NCBI RefSeq assembly: GCF_900177345.1
Contig: NZ_FWZT01000005.1
Coordinates: forward strand, 1 to 64,000
From: Pseudobacteriovorax antillogorgiicola
GTDB taxonomy: Bacteria; Bdellovibrionota_B; Oligoflexia; Oligoflexales; Oligoflexaceae
Direction: 5' to 3'
Length of the DNA: 64,000 bases
The first letter of the stretch is position 1, and each line of letters opens with the position of its first letter. The notes beneath the pieces are model-generated. The model did not search any database. It saw only the letters and a list, made by a program, of their open reading frames with translations, and was not told the DNA's origin. Positions 54,228-63,128 of the stretch are shown piece by piece. Made by a program: the position numbers and the translations under genes.

Positions 54228-55652
54228 GTGTTGAGGCTATTCCTTCTCATTTTCGCAATAATCCCCATTCGCCCGACATGGGCCAATGTTACCGGAAGCG
54301 ACCTACAAAATTTTAATGCCATTACCAGTGGTCTTGATTTTGTCACAGTTCACTCGTCTGAGACTCTGATTCCAGGCATAGCAAACTTTGGCTTCTTCGC
54401 TAATTATGCGGTCAACACACTACCCCGCTATAGTAACGAAGTGGACGCCGCAGCCAGAACCAACGAGATTAACGACTCTATTTTGGCAACTGACTTCAAC
54501 TTTGGCTTAGGAATAACCAAAACTCTAGACATTGGCTTCAGCCTGCCATTTGTGGTCTCCCAAGAGGTGAACTTGGAAGGGGCGCGAGGAGAGTTTGAAA
54601 GCACAGGCCTTACCGAAATCAGAGGCAACCTAAAGTACCGCCTGATCGGAGGCGCCAGCGGCGGTATCGCCACGATCGTCTCGTTCAATCAAAACCTGAC
54701 GGAAAACAACCCTTTCACCGGCACCGACCCGGGACCGATCCTAAACTTCGAACTGGCCTTTGATACCACGCTCTACACCACTGCAATGGCGCTTAATATT
54801 GGTTATCGTATGAGAAACTCTGGCGATGCCGTGCCTGGATTCCCCATCGAGCCTCTGGAAGACCAGTTCATCGCCTCAGCAGCAGTTAGCCAGTTGTTTT
54901 CGTCTATTGATACGAAGATCATTTTAGAGGTCTTTACAGCGACTCCTGTCTCTGAGTCGGACACCACCGCCAACCGATCTGTTTCAGCATCCGAAGCCTT
55001 GCTAGGATTTAAGTTTGACTGGAACCGCAACACCGCAATCCACCTAGGTGCTTCGACCGAGCTAGATAACGGCACAGCATCTCCAGATTGGCGAGCGTAC
55101 ACGGGGATTAACTATGTGACAGGCAACTATAAAAACAAGAAGGTCAAACTTGTTTCTAAGAAAAAGAAGAAGAAAAAGAAGAAGCCGAAGAAAACAGGGC
55201 AGCAACCCATCCCGATTCCGGAGCCAGAACCCCCACAGCTTCCAACCAACTTGAGTATGGGTGGCGATGACTACCCGCCGGAGCTACCAGGCATAGGGGA
55301 TGATGTATTTGTCTTGCGAGATGTCAACTTCGCCTTTGACTCGGCCTACAAGGTGCTCGCCGGAGCGAAAACGGCAATCTCTAGCCTGGCTCAGCACTTA
55401 AGAGCGCGGGGTTACCGCAAGATTATTATCGAAGGCCATACAGACTCGATCGGCAGCGAAGATTACAACATCAAGCTCGGCAGGAGGCGCTCTGAAACCA
55501 TCAAACGCTATATGGTAGAGGTGGAGAAGATCGACCCATCGAAAATTAAGGTACTCACCTACGGCGAGTATCGGCCTGTGGCTGACAACGGCAACTACCA
55601 GGGTCGTCAGTTGAATCGTCGGGTGGTGTTCAGGATTCTATATCCCAAGTAG
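54228..55652 (+). CDS. OmpA-family outer-membrane protein with Lys-rich linker
   Basis: This 474-residue protein has a signal peptide (LFLLIFAIIPIRPTWA), a beta-barrel-like N-terminal region (about 25-300; FNFGLGITKTLDIGFSLPF), a linker with a run of about nine Lys followed by Pro/Glu repeats (about 305-340), and a C-terminal OmpA domain that binds peptidoglycan (DVNFAFDSAYKVL, EGHTDSIGSEDYNIKLG, QLNRRVVF). It ties the outer membrane to the cell wall. The start is GTG 54228 with GGAGG five bases upstream; the promoter at 54173-54201 serves it. Monocistronic. Confidence 0.9.
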   Translation: MLRLFLLIFAIIPIRPTWANVTGSDLQNFNAITSGLDFVTVHSSETLIPGIANFGFFANYAVNTLPRYSNEVDAAARTNEINDSILATDFNFGLGITKTLDIGFSLPFVVSQEVNLEGARGEFESTGLTEIRGNLKYRLIGGASGGIATIVSFNQNLTENNPFTGTDPGPILNFELAFDTTLYTTAMALNIGYRMRNSGDAVPGFPIEPLEDQFIASAAVSQLFSSIDTKIILEVFTATPVSESDTTANRSVSASEALLGFKFDWNRNTAIHLGASTELDNGTASPDWRAYTGINYVTGNYKNKKVKLVSKKKKKKKKKPKKTGQQPIPIPEPEPPQLPTNLSMGGDDYPPELPGIGDDVFVLRDVNFAFDSAYKVLAGAKTAISSLAQHLRARGYRKIIIEGHTDSIGSEDYNIKLGRRRSETIKRYMVEVEKIDPSKIKVLTYGEYRPVADNGNYQGRQLNRRVVFRILYPK

Positions 55653-55673
55653 GAAGCTTTTTGGAGAGCAAGA

Positions 55674-56618
55674 TCAAGCCCCCTTTATGAAAAAGACAAG
55701 ATCTCTGACGATGGATTCACTCATACGATGGGAGGCAGTACATGGCACTGACTGCCATCCATTGCCTTCAAATAGATCCACAACAGCATCTTTCCTAGTA
55801 ATCGACTGATTAAAAGCCAAAGACAAAGCCGCACCCTCATTTGCCAATTGCCCCCAGGCTGAGGCAGACGCTTCTAAGGCCCCTAAAGGGTTTCTGGTTT
55901 TCTGGCCAGAAAAGTGCTGCACTCCATAAGGTAAGTCAGCCAAGATCACATCGAACTTTTCCCCTTGCAGCAGGTGGTTCGCTTGCTGGGAATCACCAAT
56001 CACCATTTTGAGCCGGGTCTCGTCATGAGTCACCTCAAAAAATCGACCCTGACCTTGCTTGGATTTCTTTCCTACCGAGCCATTTCGAAACTTAAGACCG
56101 GTGTCATGGACCGTATTCCATTTCTTTACGATCTGCTGCACATCACCAAGCGCCTTGCTATCTTGTTCAACCCCACGACATTCTAAGCCATAAGCCATCG
56201 CCCAGAGCAGGCTGGTACCACGACCGCACATGGGATCGAGTACCTTAGGCTTTGGTTTTTTAACAAGGGCGAGCGCTACGTTGAGCATCATTTGGGTTAG
56301 CCGTTCATTAGTCTTGCCCTTAAATTTGGAACCAAAAATATAATCTCTAGGAATCGCTAACGACAGCGACTCTGCTAGGGGGAGCCAACCTTGTGGACCA
56401 ATACGAAATACAGCTTGGCAAAATGATAGCCGAACTAGCTCCGAAGCCATCTCTTCAGAGGCATTCACAATGAGAACATCAAGCCCTCCGTAAGCCCGGT
56501 GTTCTCCATCCAGATCAGGGTGAATCAAGCGAAGCTCTTCCCGCGCGACCTTGATAAAGCTGTGAAAGTAGGCCCCACGAGCTTCAGGGCTAATGATTAT
56601 AGCTAGTTGCTGCGTCAT
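55674..56618 (-). CDS. RNA methyltransferase, Trm11/UPF0020-like
   Basis: This 314-residue SAM-dependent methyltransferase has DPMCGRGTSLLWAMAYG (SAM loop), EQDSKAL and the catalytic motif ADLPYG, the (N/D)-P-P-Y variant of RNA guanine-N2 methylases. The N-terminal 120 residues lack an obvious complete THUMP domain. It probably modifies RNA, most likely tRNA, but the target is not shown by sequence. I prefer ATG 56618 (MTQQLAI) to TTG 56630; neither has a strong ribosome site. It converges on the OmpA-family gene. Confidence 0.82.
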   Translation of the reverse strand: MTQQLAIIISPEARGAYFHSFIKVAREELRLIHPDLDGEHRAYGGLDVLIVNASEEMASELVRLSFCQAVFRIGPQGWLPLAESLSLAIPRDYIFGSKFKGKTNERLTQMMLNVALALVKKPKPKVLDPMCGRGTSLLWAMAYGLECRGVEQDSKALGDVQQIVKKWNTVHDTGLKFRNGSVGKKSKQGQGRFFEVTHDETRLKMVIGDSQQANHLLQGEKFDVILADLPYGVQHFSGQKTRNPLGALEASASAWGQLANEGAALSLAFNQSITRKDAVVDLFEGNGWQSVPCTASHRMSESIVRDLVFFIKGA

Positions 56619-56895
56619 AAGTTCGTCCAATAGAAAAACATCCGGTCAATTCCGGCGCTCATCAGTAACACAGAAAAGGACCAGGGTCGAGACGATCCGT
56701 GCGAGGGTCATCCCTCCTCTACAGTCCCTGTCAGAATTAAAAAGTATCGAAATTCCCCCTGATTTATCTAAATATAATAGCTAGCTACAAGAACTAGTCA
56801 TTTCGACCTCATTACGCACCGATGAAAAACATATGAGGGGAATTGGGGCTATTAGAGGCAGTCCCAAGGATAGAAAGAATCTGAGGGGACTAGCT

Positions 56896-57924
56896 ATGCA
56901 CGTCATTTCACACGTGATTGCGGTAGCATTTATCATTTTCGCTGCCGAAGGATTTTCAGCCACCATCGCTAAAATAACCACGGGGCCACAACCACGACTC
57001 GAACTACTCATGAGTCGCTCCGAAGCCCGGGATTTCAAGCCCGGAGACAAAGCCAAACTCATCATCGATAAACAAGAGTTTTCAGGAACTGTGAAAACGG
57101 TTCGTCGCCAAAAAGTGATGATCGCCATCACCAGTGGTAAGAACAAGGTCGCTAGGCTTCGCAAAGGCGTTCTTGCAAGAGTCACCAACAAGGAGAGCAA
57201 GCCTGATCGCCGAAAGACGGTGGCTAGAGCTAGCCGCAAAAAATCTAAAAAGAACCCTTACAAACTTAGCTACACAGCCCGCGGCAGCGAGAGGGAGCGA
57301 CTGGATAACTCAATTTCTTTGGACCTTGAAGGGGGCTTAGCTGGTGGTCCATCACAGATCGTGCCAGCAACTGGAGTCACTTTAGGTGCATTCGTATCTC
57401 ACAATACCGTAATGGAATTTAACTACATCCGTGGTGGCGCGAATGTGGGTGAGGATGAGACCATCCCTGGGCAACTGGAATTGCAAAAGTTAGTCGACAC
57501 CGAGGCTGCTTCCCTTCGATTCAAGAACTTCTTTGGTAACAGCTTCTACACCAACACAGGGATTGGCGCCAGGCGCACAACACTCACGGCATACCCTCTA
57601 GGGGTTGCTGAAACTGTGGTGATTGAAGATGGCCCCGTCTACTCTAAAACGCAGGCTGATGCTGTGTTCGAGTTTGCCATCGGCAACAAATGGGAGATCT
57701 CATTTTTTAATATTGGCATCGATTGGGTAGGCCTGATGGCGCCACTATCTAAGATTCGACTGCCCAATGGTGGCAATAACCTAGATGAATCACCCCAGGA
57801 AGGTCTACAGGCCATTGTCGAAGCCAACAACTTTCAAAGCAATTCGGACTTTGATTTGTCTGAACTGGATAAGGAGCCAGAGGCTACCTTTACCAGCAAA
57901 ATCTACATAGGTTTTTCATTTTAA
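56896..57924 (+). CDS. outer-membrane beta-barrel protein, paralogue of 12564-13298
   Basis: This protein of about 342 residues has a signal peptide (ISHVIAVAFIIFAAEGFSA), a basic SH3-like or KOW-like small domain (about 25-110; FKPGDKAKLIIDKQEFSGTVKTVRR), then a barrel region ending FTSKIYIGFSF. FGNSFYTNTGIG, FAIGNKWEISFFNIG and DWVGLMAPL match segments of the 12.6-kb protein. ATG 56896 is chosen because GAGGGG lies seven bases before and a signal peptide begins there; the longer frame from 56833 does not fit. Function unknown. Confidence 0.75.
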   Translation: MHVISHVIAVAFIIFAAEGFSATIAKITTGPQPRLELLMSRSEARDFKPGDKAKLIIDKQEFSGTVKTVRRQKVMIAITSGKNKVARLRKGVLARVTNKESKPDRRKTVARASRKKSKKNPYKLSYTARGSERERLDNSISLDLEGGLAGGPSQIVPATGVTLGAFVSHNTVMEFNYIRGGANVGEDETIPGQLELQKLVDTEAASLRFKNFFGNSFYTNTGIGARRTTLTAYPLGVAETVVIEDGPVYSKTQADAVFEFAIGNKWEISFFNIGIDWVGLMAPLSKIRLPNGGNNLDESPQEGLQAIVEANNFQSNSDFDLSELDKEPEATFTSKIYIGFSF

Positions 57925-57995
57925 TTGACGTCTCTTTCTTGCCAGGGGCAGCCAACAGGACGGAGCCACTGTCGAGGGATACGTCATGCCTCTTG

Positions 57996-58013
57996 AGCCA
58001 CATCATAGTGGCT
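57996..58013 (+). terminator. weak hairpin after the barrel gene
   Basis: AGCCAC (57996-58001) and GTGGCT (58008-58013) with a 6-base loop, without a T run. A terminator role is only possible. Confidence 0.3.
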
Positions 58014-58051
58014 GATGAAATTCAATAGTCGCTGCAAATTCACCAAAAAAC

Positions 58052-58062
58052 GTATAGTATAC
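58052..58062. promoter_or_regulatory. GTATAGTATAC palindrome upstream of the ABC operon
   Basis: A perfect 11-bp palindrome 28 bp before the ABC ATPase start. It could be an operator; its AT-rich symmetrical form loosely recalls Zur boxes, but the match is too poor to name the protein. Confidence 0.4.
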
Positions 58063-58090
58063 CCGCAAGATTCACTTGAGGAAGAGACTA

Positions 58091-58777
58091 ATGGATTCCG
58101 TTATTGCTATTAAAGACCTAGAGTTTTCCTACACAGCAGCTGCCGACCCCATACTGAGAATTGCTGCGTTTCAGGTGAAGCATCAAGAACACGTTTTCCT
58201 CCATGGCCCCAGCGGCAGTGGTAAAACCACCCTGCTCGGCTTAATCACAGGAATACTCACTAGCCGGCGGGGACAGCTCGCAGTTTTAGGGACTCAGCTT
58301 TCAGATTTATCCCTTAGGCAGAGGGATAAGTTTAGAGGTAGTCACCTGGGCTATATTTTTCAAATGTTTAACTTGATTCCCTATCTGAATGTTGAAGAAA
58401 ACATACTTCTTCCGCTCAAAATGAATCGCTCAAAGCGAGAGGCCTGCCCAGAGCCTGAGCGAGAACTATCTGAGTTACTAAGTGAGCTAAGGATCGAAGC
58501 CTTGCGAAAGCAGCCGGTGCATAGCTTAAGCATCGGCCAACAACAGCGTGTGGCAGCTGCTCGCAGCCTGATGGGCCAACCAAAGCTTATCGTTGCCGAC
58601 GAACCGACCTCGGCCCTTGACTACGATAGTCGAGAAGCTTTTTTACAATTACTTTTCCGCTCCGCAGATCGACATAACTCGACCATTCTCTTTGTTAGCC
58701 ACGATCATAGCCTCGCTTCGCTATTTCCGAGACACGTAGCATTAAAAGACATCAATTCTGCGGGAGGTTCCCAGTGA
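58091..58777 (+). CDS. ABC transporter ATP-binding protein, LolD/MacB-like
   Basis: This 228-residue ATPase has Walker A GPSGSGKTTLLGL, Q-loop QMFNLIPYLNV, signature LSIGQQQRVAAARS and Walker B LIVADEPTSALD. This is the LolD/FtsE/MacB class that works with FtsX-like permeases on lipoproteins, peptides or envelope processes, not the sugar-import class. ATG 58091 is supported by GAGGAAGAG. Its stop overlaps the permease start (GTGA). Confidence 0.9.
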   Translation: MDSVIAIKDLEFSYTAAADPILRIAAFQVKHQEHVFLHGPSGSGKTTLLGLITGILTSRRGQLAVLGTQLSDLSLRQRDKFRGSHLGYIFQMFNLIPYLNVEENILLPLKMNRSKREACPEPERELSELLSELRIEALRKQPVHSLSIGQQQRVAAARSLMGQPKLIVADEPTSALDYDSREAFLQLLFRSADRHNSTILFVSHDHSLASLFPRHVALKDINSAGGSQ

Positions 58778-60024
58778 TACTCCATATTGTAGTGAAGTCT
58801 TTACTCAATCGTAAATTCACGGCCATGCTCACCATTCTATCGATCGCCCTCAGCGTCTCACTCTTACTTTCAGTGGAACGGATCCGCATGGGTGCGCGGG
58901 AAGGCTTTACCAACACCATCACCAATACCGACTTAATTGTCGGCGCTAAGGGCAGCCCTATTAATCTACTGCTCTATACGATCTTCCACCTTGGTACCCC
59001 TATGGAAAACATCCCGTGGGAAGCCTATCAAGAGATAGCTAATCGTAAAGATATCGATTGGACAATCCCTATCTCATTGGGGGACTCCCATGAAAGCTTC
59101 AGAGTCGTTGGTACTAACGAGGATATGTATCGCTATTATCAATACGGCAACCGGCAGAAGCTTGCCTTTGCCAGTGGTAAGGCCCCATCGGGTACCTACG
59201 AAGCAGCTATTGGCTGGGATGTTGCCAGATCTCTTGGCTATAATGTGGGATCTAAATTGACTCTTAGCCACGGTGCAGCAGGTAATATTTCCTTTCAGAA
59301 TCACAATGACTCCCCCTTTACCCTAGCTGGAATATTAGAACAGACCGGAACACCTATCGATCGTTCAGTGTTTGTGAGTTTGGCAGGTATCGAAGCAATC
59401 CATGAAGGCTGGGAAGATGGTGCTCCACCCATGGGTGACGTGGTGAAGCGTGAGGCTAGCGAACTAGTGCCAAAAGAGATTACTGCCTTCCTATTGCGCA
59501 CCAAGTCTCGCATCGGCACCCTTCACCTTCAGCGTTGGGTCAATGAGTATGAGTCAGCTCCCTTAATGGCAATCATTCCGGGTATCACCCTAACCGAACT
59601 CTGGCAAGGACTCAGTTATGTTGAAAAATCTCTATCCATCATCAGTGTCCTCGTCGTCGTTATCGGTTTACTAGGAATGCTGATTGCGATTTACAATACC
59701 CTTAATGAACGCCGGCGCGAGATCGCTATCCTAAGATCACTGGGAGCCTCACCCGTCACAGTATTTAGCGCACTAATGTTAGAGTCGATGATCCTTTCTG
59801 TGCTGGGCATCGTTTCGGCTGTAGTTCTGACTCACAGCACCTTGCTTCTGAGTCAAGAGTGGTTGCTCCGAGAATTCTCTGTTAATCTAGACTTGCCGAT
59901 ACTCACTTCGCTAGAGCTTTGGTACCTCCTTGCCGTGATCGGCTTATCCGCGTTCCTGGGCTTTTTACCAGCAGCCCGCGCCTATCGACAAACACTTGCT
60001 GACGGCCTAACTATAAAACTATAA
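58774..60024 (+). CDS. FtsX/MacB-type ABC permease
   Basis: This 416-residue protein has one N-terminal transmembrane helix (about 15-30), a large periplasmic domain (about 40-275), and three C-terminal helices (about 285-315, 335-360, 385-405), with LGMLIAIYNTLNERRREIAILRSLG-type coupling sequence. The start is GTG 58774, overlapping the ATPase stop. It forms a transporter with that ATPase. In Pseudomonas a similar ATPase-permease pair sits next to a DUF3299 gene in a zinc-responsive operon, and a DUF3299 gene follows here as well. Confidence 0.9.
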   Translation: MILHIVVKSLLNRKFTAMLTILSIALSVSLLLSVERIRMGAREGFTNTITNTDLIVGAKGSPINLLLYTIFHLGTPMENIPWEAYQEIANRKDIDWTIPISLGDSHESFRVVGTNEDMYRYYQYGNRQKLAFASGKAPSGTYEAAIGWDVARSLGYNVGSKLTLSHGAAGNISFQNHNDSPFTLAGILEQTGTPIDRSVFVSLAGIEAIHEGWEDGAPPMGDVVKREASELVPKEITAFLLRTKSRIGTLHLQRWVNEYESAPLMAIIPGITLTELWQGLSYVEKSLSIISVLVVVIGLLGMLIAIYNTLNERRREIAILRSLGASPVTVFSALMLESMILSVLGIVSAVVLTHSTLLLSQEWLLREFSVNLDLPILTSLELWYLLAVIGLSAFLGFLPAARAYRQTLADGLTIKL

Positions 60025-60034
60025 GGATGTGATT

Positions 60035-60628
60035 ATGAAACTTGTTATCGCTGCAGTCCTGACCTTTGTCGCTGTGCTTTTGAGCCTTAACTTTTTGCCT
60101 CGCAATGAAGCCCCCCATCAGGAGGTTGCCAACAAAGTAGAACTTTTGCGCCAGAGCACTTCAGAGGCTGGTCCAGCCACACAGATAGCTGGCCGTTCAG
60201 ACTCCTCCCCCGTGCCTCCTCCCCCCCCAACAAAAAAGGCCGACAATAAGGAGGCCGACAAATCAGGCCTTCGCTGGGAGACTCTTAGGGGCTTAGACTA
60301 TAAAACAGGAAAGGCTGACAAAACGGTTAAAAAGTTTCTGAAAACAACGGTTCGCATTCCTGGCTTCGTAGTCCCCCTAGATCTTTATGCAAAAGAGGCC
60401 AAGGAATTCTTACTCGTTCCCACATACGGAGCCTGCATTCACACACCTCCTCCCCCTGCCAATCAAATGATTCTGGTGAAGATGAAGCAAGGCCTCGCAC
60501 CGCGACGTGAGGCAGGGCCAGTATGGGTTACAGGTCAGCTTGAACTTTTTAAAACCGAGACACAATGGGGAAAAGCTGGCTATCGCATCCGAGCAGATAT
60601 GACTGAACCATATAAAGGCGGCTATTAA
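60035..60628 (+). CDS. DUF3299-family secreted protein
   Basis: This protein of about 197 residues has an N-terminal membrane anchor or signal (LVIAAVLTFVAVLLSLNFLP), a Pro- and Lys-rich linker, and a DUF3299 domain (about 85-197) with VRIPGFVVPLDL, LLVPTYGACIHTPPPPANQ and VTGQL. The Cys-His pair in GACIH could bind a metal, but this is not shown. ATG 60035 has AAGGA seven bases upstream; GTG 60029 is less likely. It is the third gene of the ABC operon and converges, after six bases, with the 742-residue orphan. Confidence 0.85.
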   Translation: MKLVIAAVLTFVAVLLSLNFLPRNEAPHQEVANKVELLRQSTSEAGPATQIAGRSDSSPVPPPPPTKKADNKEADKSGLRWETLRGLDYKTGKADKTVKKFLKTTVRIPGFVVPLDLYAKEAKEFLLVPTYGACIHTPPPPANQMILVKMKQGLAPRREAGPVWVTGQLELFKTETQWGKAGYRIRADMTEPYKGGY

Positions 60629-60634
60629 GTGGTT

Positions 60635-62863
60635 TTAGAGCCACTCAACAGGAGTGCGCGCCTTCCTAGACTTACTGACATTAATAGTCGAGAATTCAGG
60701 CTTTGTCGTATCGATCTCGACACGCAAAGCCTTCAAACCCTTCACACCTTTAACATCCTCAAGCTCAAACTCTTCGATCTCACCTTTGAGATAGCCTTGT
60801 TCAATCAGATGTAAGATATAATCTAAGTACTCTACTCGTTCAGACTCTTGGGAGTAGACTATCGAAAGGTGGGAAGCCTTGGTTAAACGCTCATCAGTTC
60901 CTTTGATAAGGGCCTTTTCAACTCTCTTCTTAAGAATTTTATAGCGGACGCTTTCAGTATTCAAAAATACGAACTGCTTCTCATCATAATCAAAGCGAAT
61001 CGTCATTGGTGAGTCTTGTACGAGTATGAGATGGGTCGTCGCCAGCGGGTAGAGCAAGCTTTCCGATAGTTTAGCTACTCGACGTGCACAGCCGCACATC
61101 ACGAGCATCTGCCAAATTCGCAAGTTTAGGAGGTGGGCACGGTGAAAGCCATGCTCCTCTCTTAACAAACTCTGACCAATATAGATCGTATGATCCACAC
61201 CGTCGGTGGCATGCTTCTCGAAATAATGGGGAATGATATTCTGAGCACCAGCCTGCTCTTGATGCAGATATAAGCTGATCGCCTCATTGATCATCGCAAC
61301 ACTTCGATCAAACTGAGACCTCTGCTCCACCACGATCTGTGAGTCTTTGTTTACATGCTCAAGGTAGTGCTGAACCTCTCTATCCAGAGACAAAGACATC
61401 CCTTCAAACACATCAAGTGCCGGATGAATCCTATCTCTGATAAAGTTTAAAATCCCAATTTCATCGGCTGAGCTTAAACTCGTTTCAATCTGAGCCAAGC
61501 GGTGATTGATATCTCCGAGCATCTGCTCAAGGTAGGGCATCCGATGAATGGCTAGGGCATGCTTAAAGATAGCTTGCAATTCACTAAGTTGCTGATAAAA
61601 ATCCATCTGGATAGCTTTGTTACGATGAACCGAGGAGTCTTGGATATCCGTGACCCCAAAAAGGGGATAAACATCCTTGAAGATGATGGGAGGCATCCTC
61701 ATGCCCTTGCTAGGCGAATTGTTGTAGATCTTCGCAACCTCATGGAGCTTCCACTCATAGACAGGGTGAATCGCCGTGCACTGCTTACGGATGATCGATT
61801 CGATTTCATTCTCTTCTTGGGTTTTTTGGAAAGAGATAATAAGCCTAAGAGCTGCGTGAACCTCTCTGAGATGACTCATCAATGGCACGCTTAGCCGAAA
61901 CTCTTCCTGATAGCAGAGAAACATAAAAGCCATAAGATCATCGTCTTGATACCACATAGGAAGCAGAGAGATCATATCTTTCTTGCCCTTATTGAGGGTA
62001 TCTAGCCATGCATAGGTTCCTACTAATTCCAGGTGGTTGAGTGTGGTACAGCCATCTTTTTGAAATAAAGACTCAGTATTCTCATTGAATACATCTTCCG
62101 TTTGCAGACGTCCCTTCTTCGAGGCTCCATGAGATCGTTTCCAAAAATAATGCACCCTTTCGTTATGGATCACTCCAATACCCATGTCAAAAGCCTTTAG
62201 CCTGGGGTCTTGGCTGAGCCATGATAAAACAATATCCATCACCTTAGCCTCCCCTTTGGCCACCTGACGAGCGAGCATAGGGTTAAAGCGAAAAAGATCG
62301 AAGGGCTCTCTAGTCCAGATCGAAAAGCCCTTGAATTTAAAATGATCAAGGGGAAGATGCTCCTGGATCATATCCAGTCGGGGGGTGCGTTTCAGTTCAG
62401 TGAGGAGTGCTTGATCAAGTACCCGGAGTGAAGGCTCCAAAAGCTCAACCGACAGAAATTCTGGAAAGCAAAGATAGCGGTACAGCCAATAAGAATCCCC
62501 TTCCTTAACTAGTATCCCTGGAAAGCTTCCCTGCGAGGAATAGCGAGTTTCAGCCTTATAAATGGATTCAAAGATCTGATTATAAATAGCCATCTGCTGG
62601 CTTTTATCCGCAACTATCTCTTGCTGCCGGCTTTCTAGTTCAGATAAAAATGCGTCGGATAGGGATCCACGGGTTTGTTTGATCTCGTGGGCTTGAAATG
62701 GATTTGTGATGGCAACAACAGTTGCTCCGGCATGAAGCGATAGCTCGTCCCAAAGTGCAACAGGGTCTAGGAGACCTTTTGGATAGTAAACTTCAAGAGC
62801 AAGTTCACTCCAAATTTCGTCGGTCTTAGACCTCGAAAGTTTACTTGGCGAAGTTGTTGACAT
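60635..62863 (-). CDS. large hypothetical protein, no family recognised
   Basis: This 742-residue protein has no signal peptide or transmembrane segment. It is mixed alpha/beta with long helical stretches at about 330-520. I see no nucleotide-binding, helicase, protease or nuclease motif. Two His residues in VDHTIYIGQSLLREEHGFHRAHLL stand out, without a known motif. It stands alone, converging on the DUF3299 gene with only six bases between stops. Most of its length could be a lineage-specific cytoplasmic protein. Confidence 0.72.
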   Translation of the reverse strand: MSTTSPSKLSRSKTDEIWSELALEVYYPKGLLDPVALWDELSLHAGATVVAITNPFQAHEIKQTRGSLSDAFLSELESRQQEIVADKSQQMAIYNQIFESIYKAETRYSSQGSFPGILVKEGDSYWLYRYLCFPEFLSVELLEPSLRVLDQALLTELKRTPRLDMIQEHLPLDHFKFKGFSIWTREPFDLFRFNPMLARQVAKGEAKVMDIVLSWLSQDPRLKAFDMGIGVIHNERVHYFWKRSHGASKKGRLQTEDVFNENTESLFQKDGCTTLNHLELVGTYAWLDTLNKGKKDMISLLPMWYQDDDLMAFMFLCYQEEFRLSVPLMSHLREVHAALRLIISFQKTQEENEIESIIRKQCTAIHPVYEWKLHEVAKIYNNSPSKGMRMPPIIFKDVYPLFGVTDIQDSSVHRNKAIQMDFYQQLSELQAIFKHALAIHRMPYLEQMLGDINHRLAQIETSLSSADEIGILNFIRDRIHPALDVFEGMSLSLDREVQHYLEHVNKDSQIVVEQRSQFDRSVAMINEAISLYLHQEQAGAQNIIPHYFEKHATDGVDHTIYIGQSLLREEHGFHRAHLLNLRIWQMLVMCGCARRVAKLSESLLYPLATTHLILVQDSPMTIRFDYDEKQFVFLNTESVRYKILKKRVEKALIKGTDERLTKASHLSIVYSQESERVEYLDYILHLIEQGYLKGEIEEFELEDVKGVKGLKALRVEIDTTKPEFSTINVSKSRKARTPVEWL

Positions 62864-63128
62864 ACCACTACCTTATTGGCCGATTTCAATTTTGGTATCG
62901 AACAAAAACGCTAGAATCTTGAGATAAAATAGTGAGGCACCTCCGCTCGCAGCAGAGCAGATGAGACCACTAGCAAAAGCGGTCACTTGGAGCAAGCAAG
63001 GGCCTCAAGCAATCAAGTATAACATGCTAAATTTATTCGTTTTTACAATCTATCCAAAGATTTTTTGACATATTATTAAATTTCAGTATGATCGTAGCCC
63101 ACACGAGGATCAACGACCGAGGGCCGCC

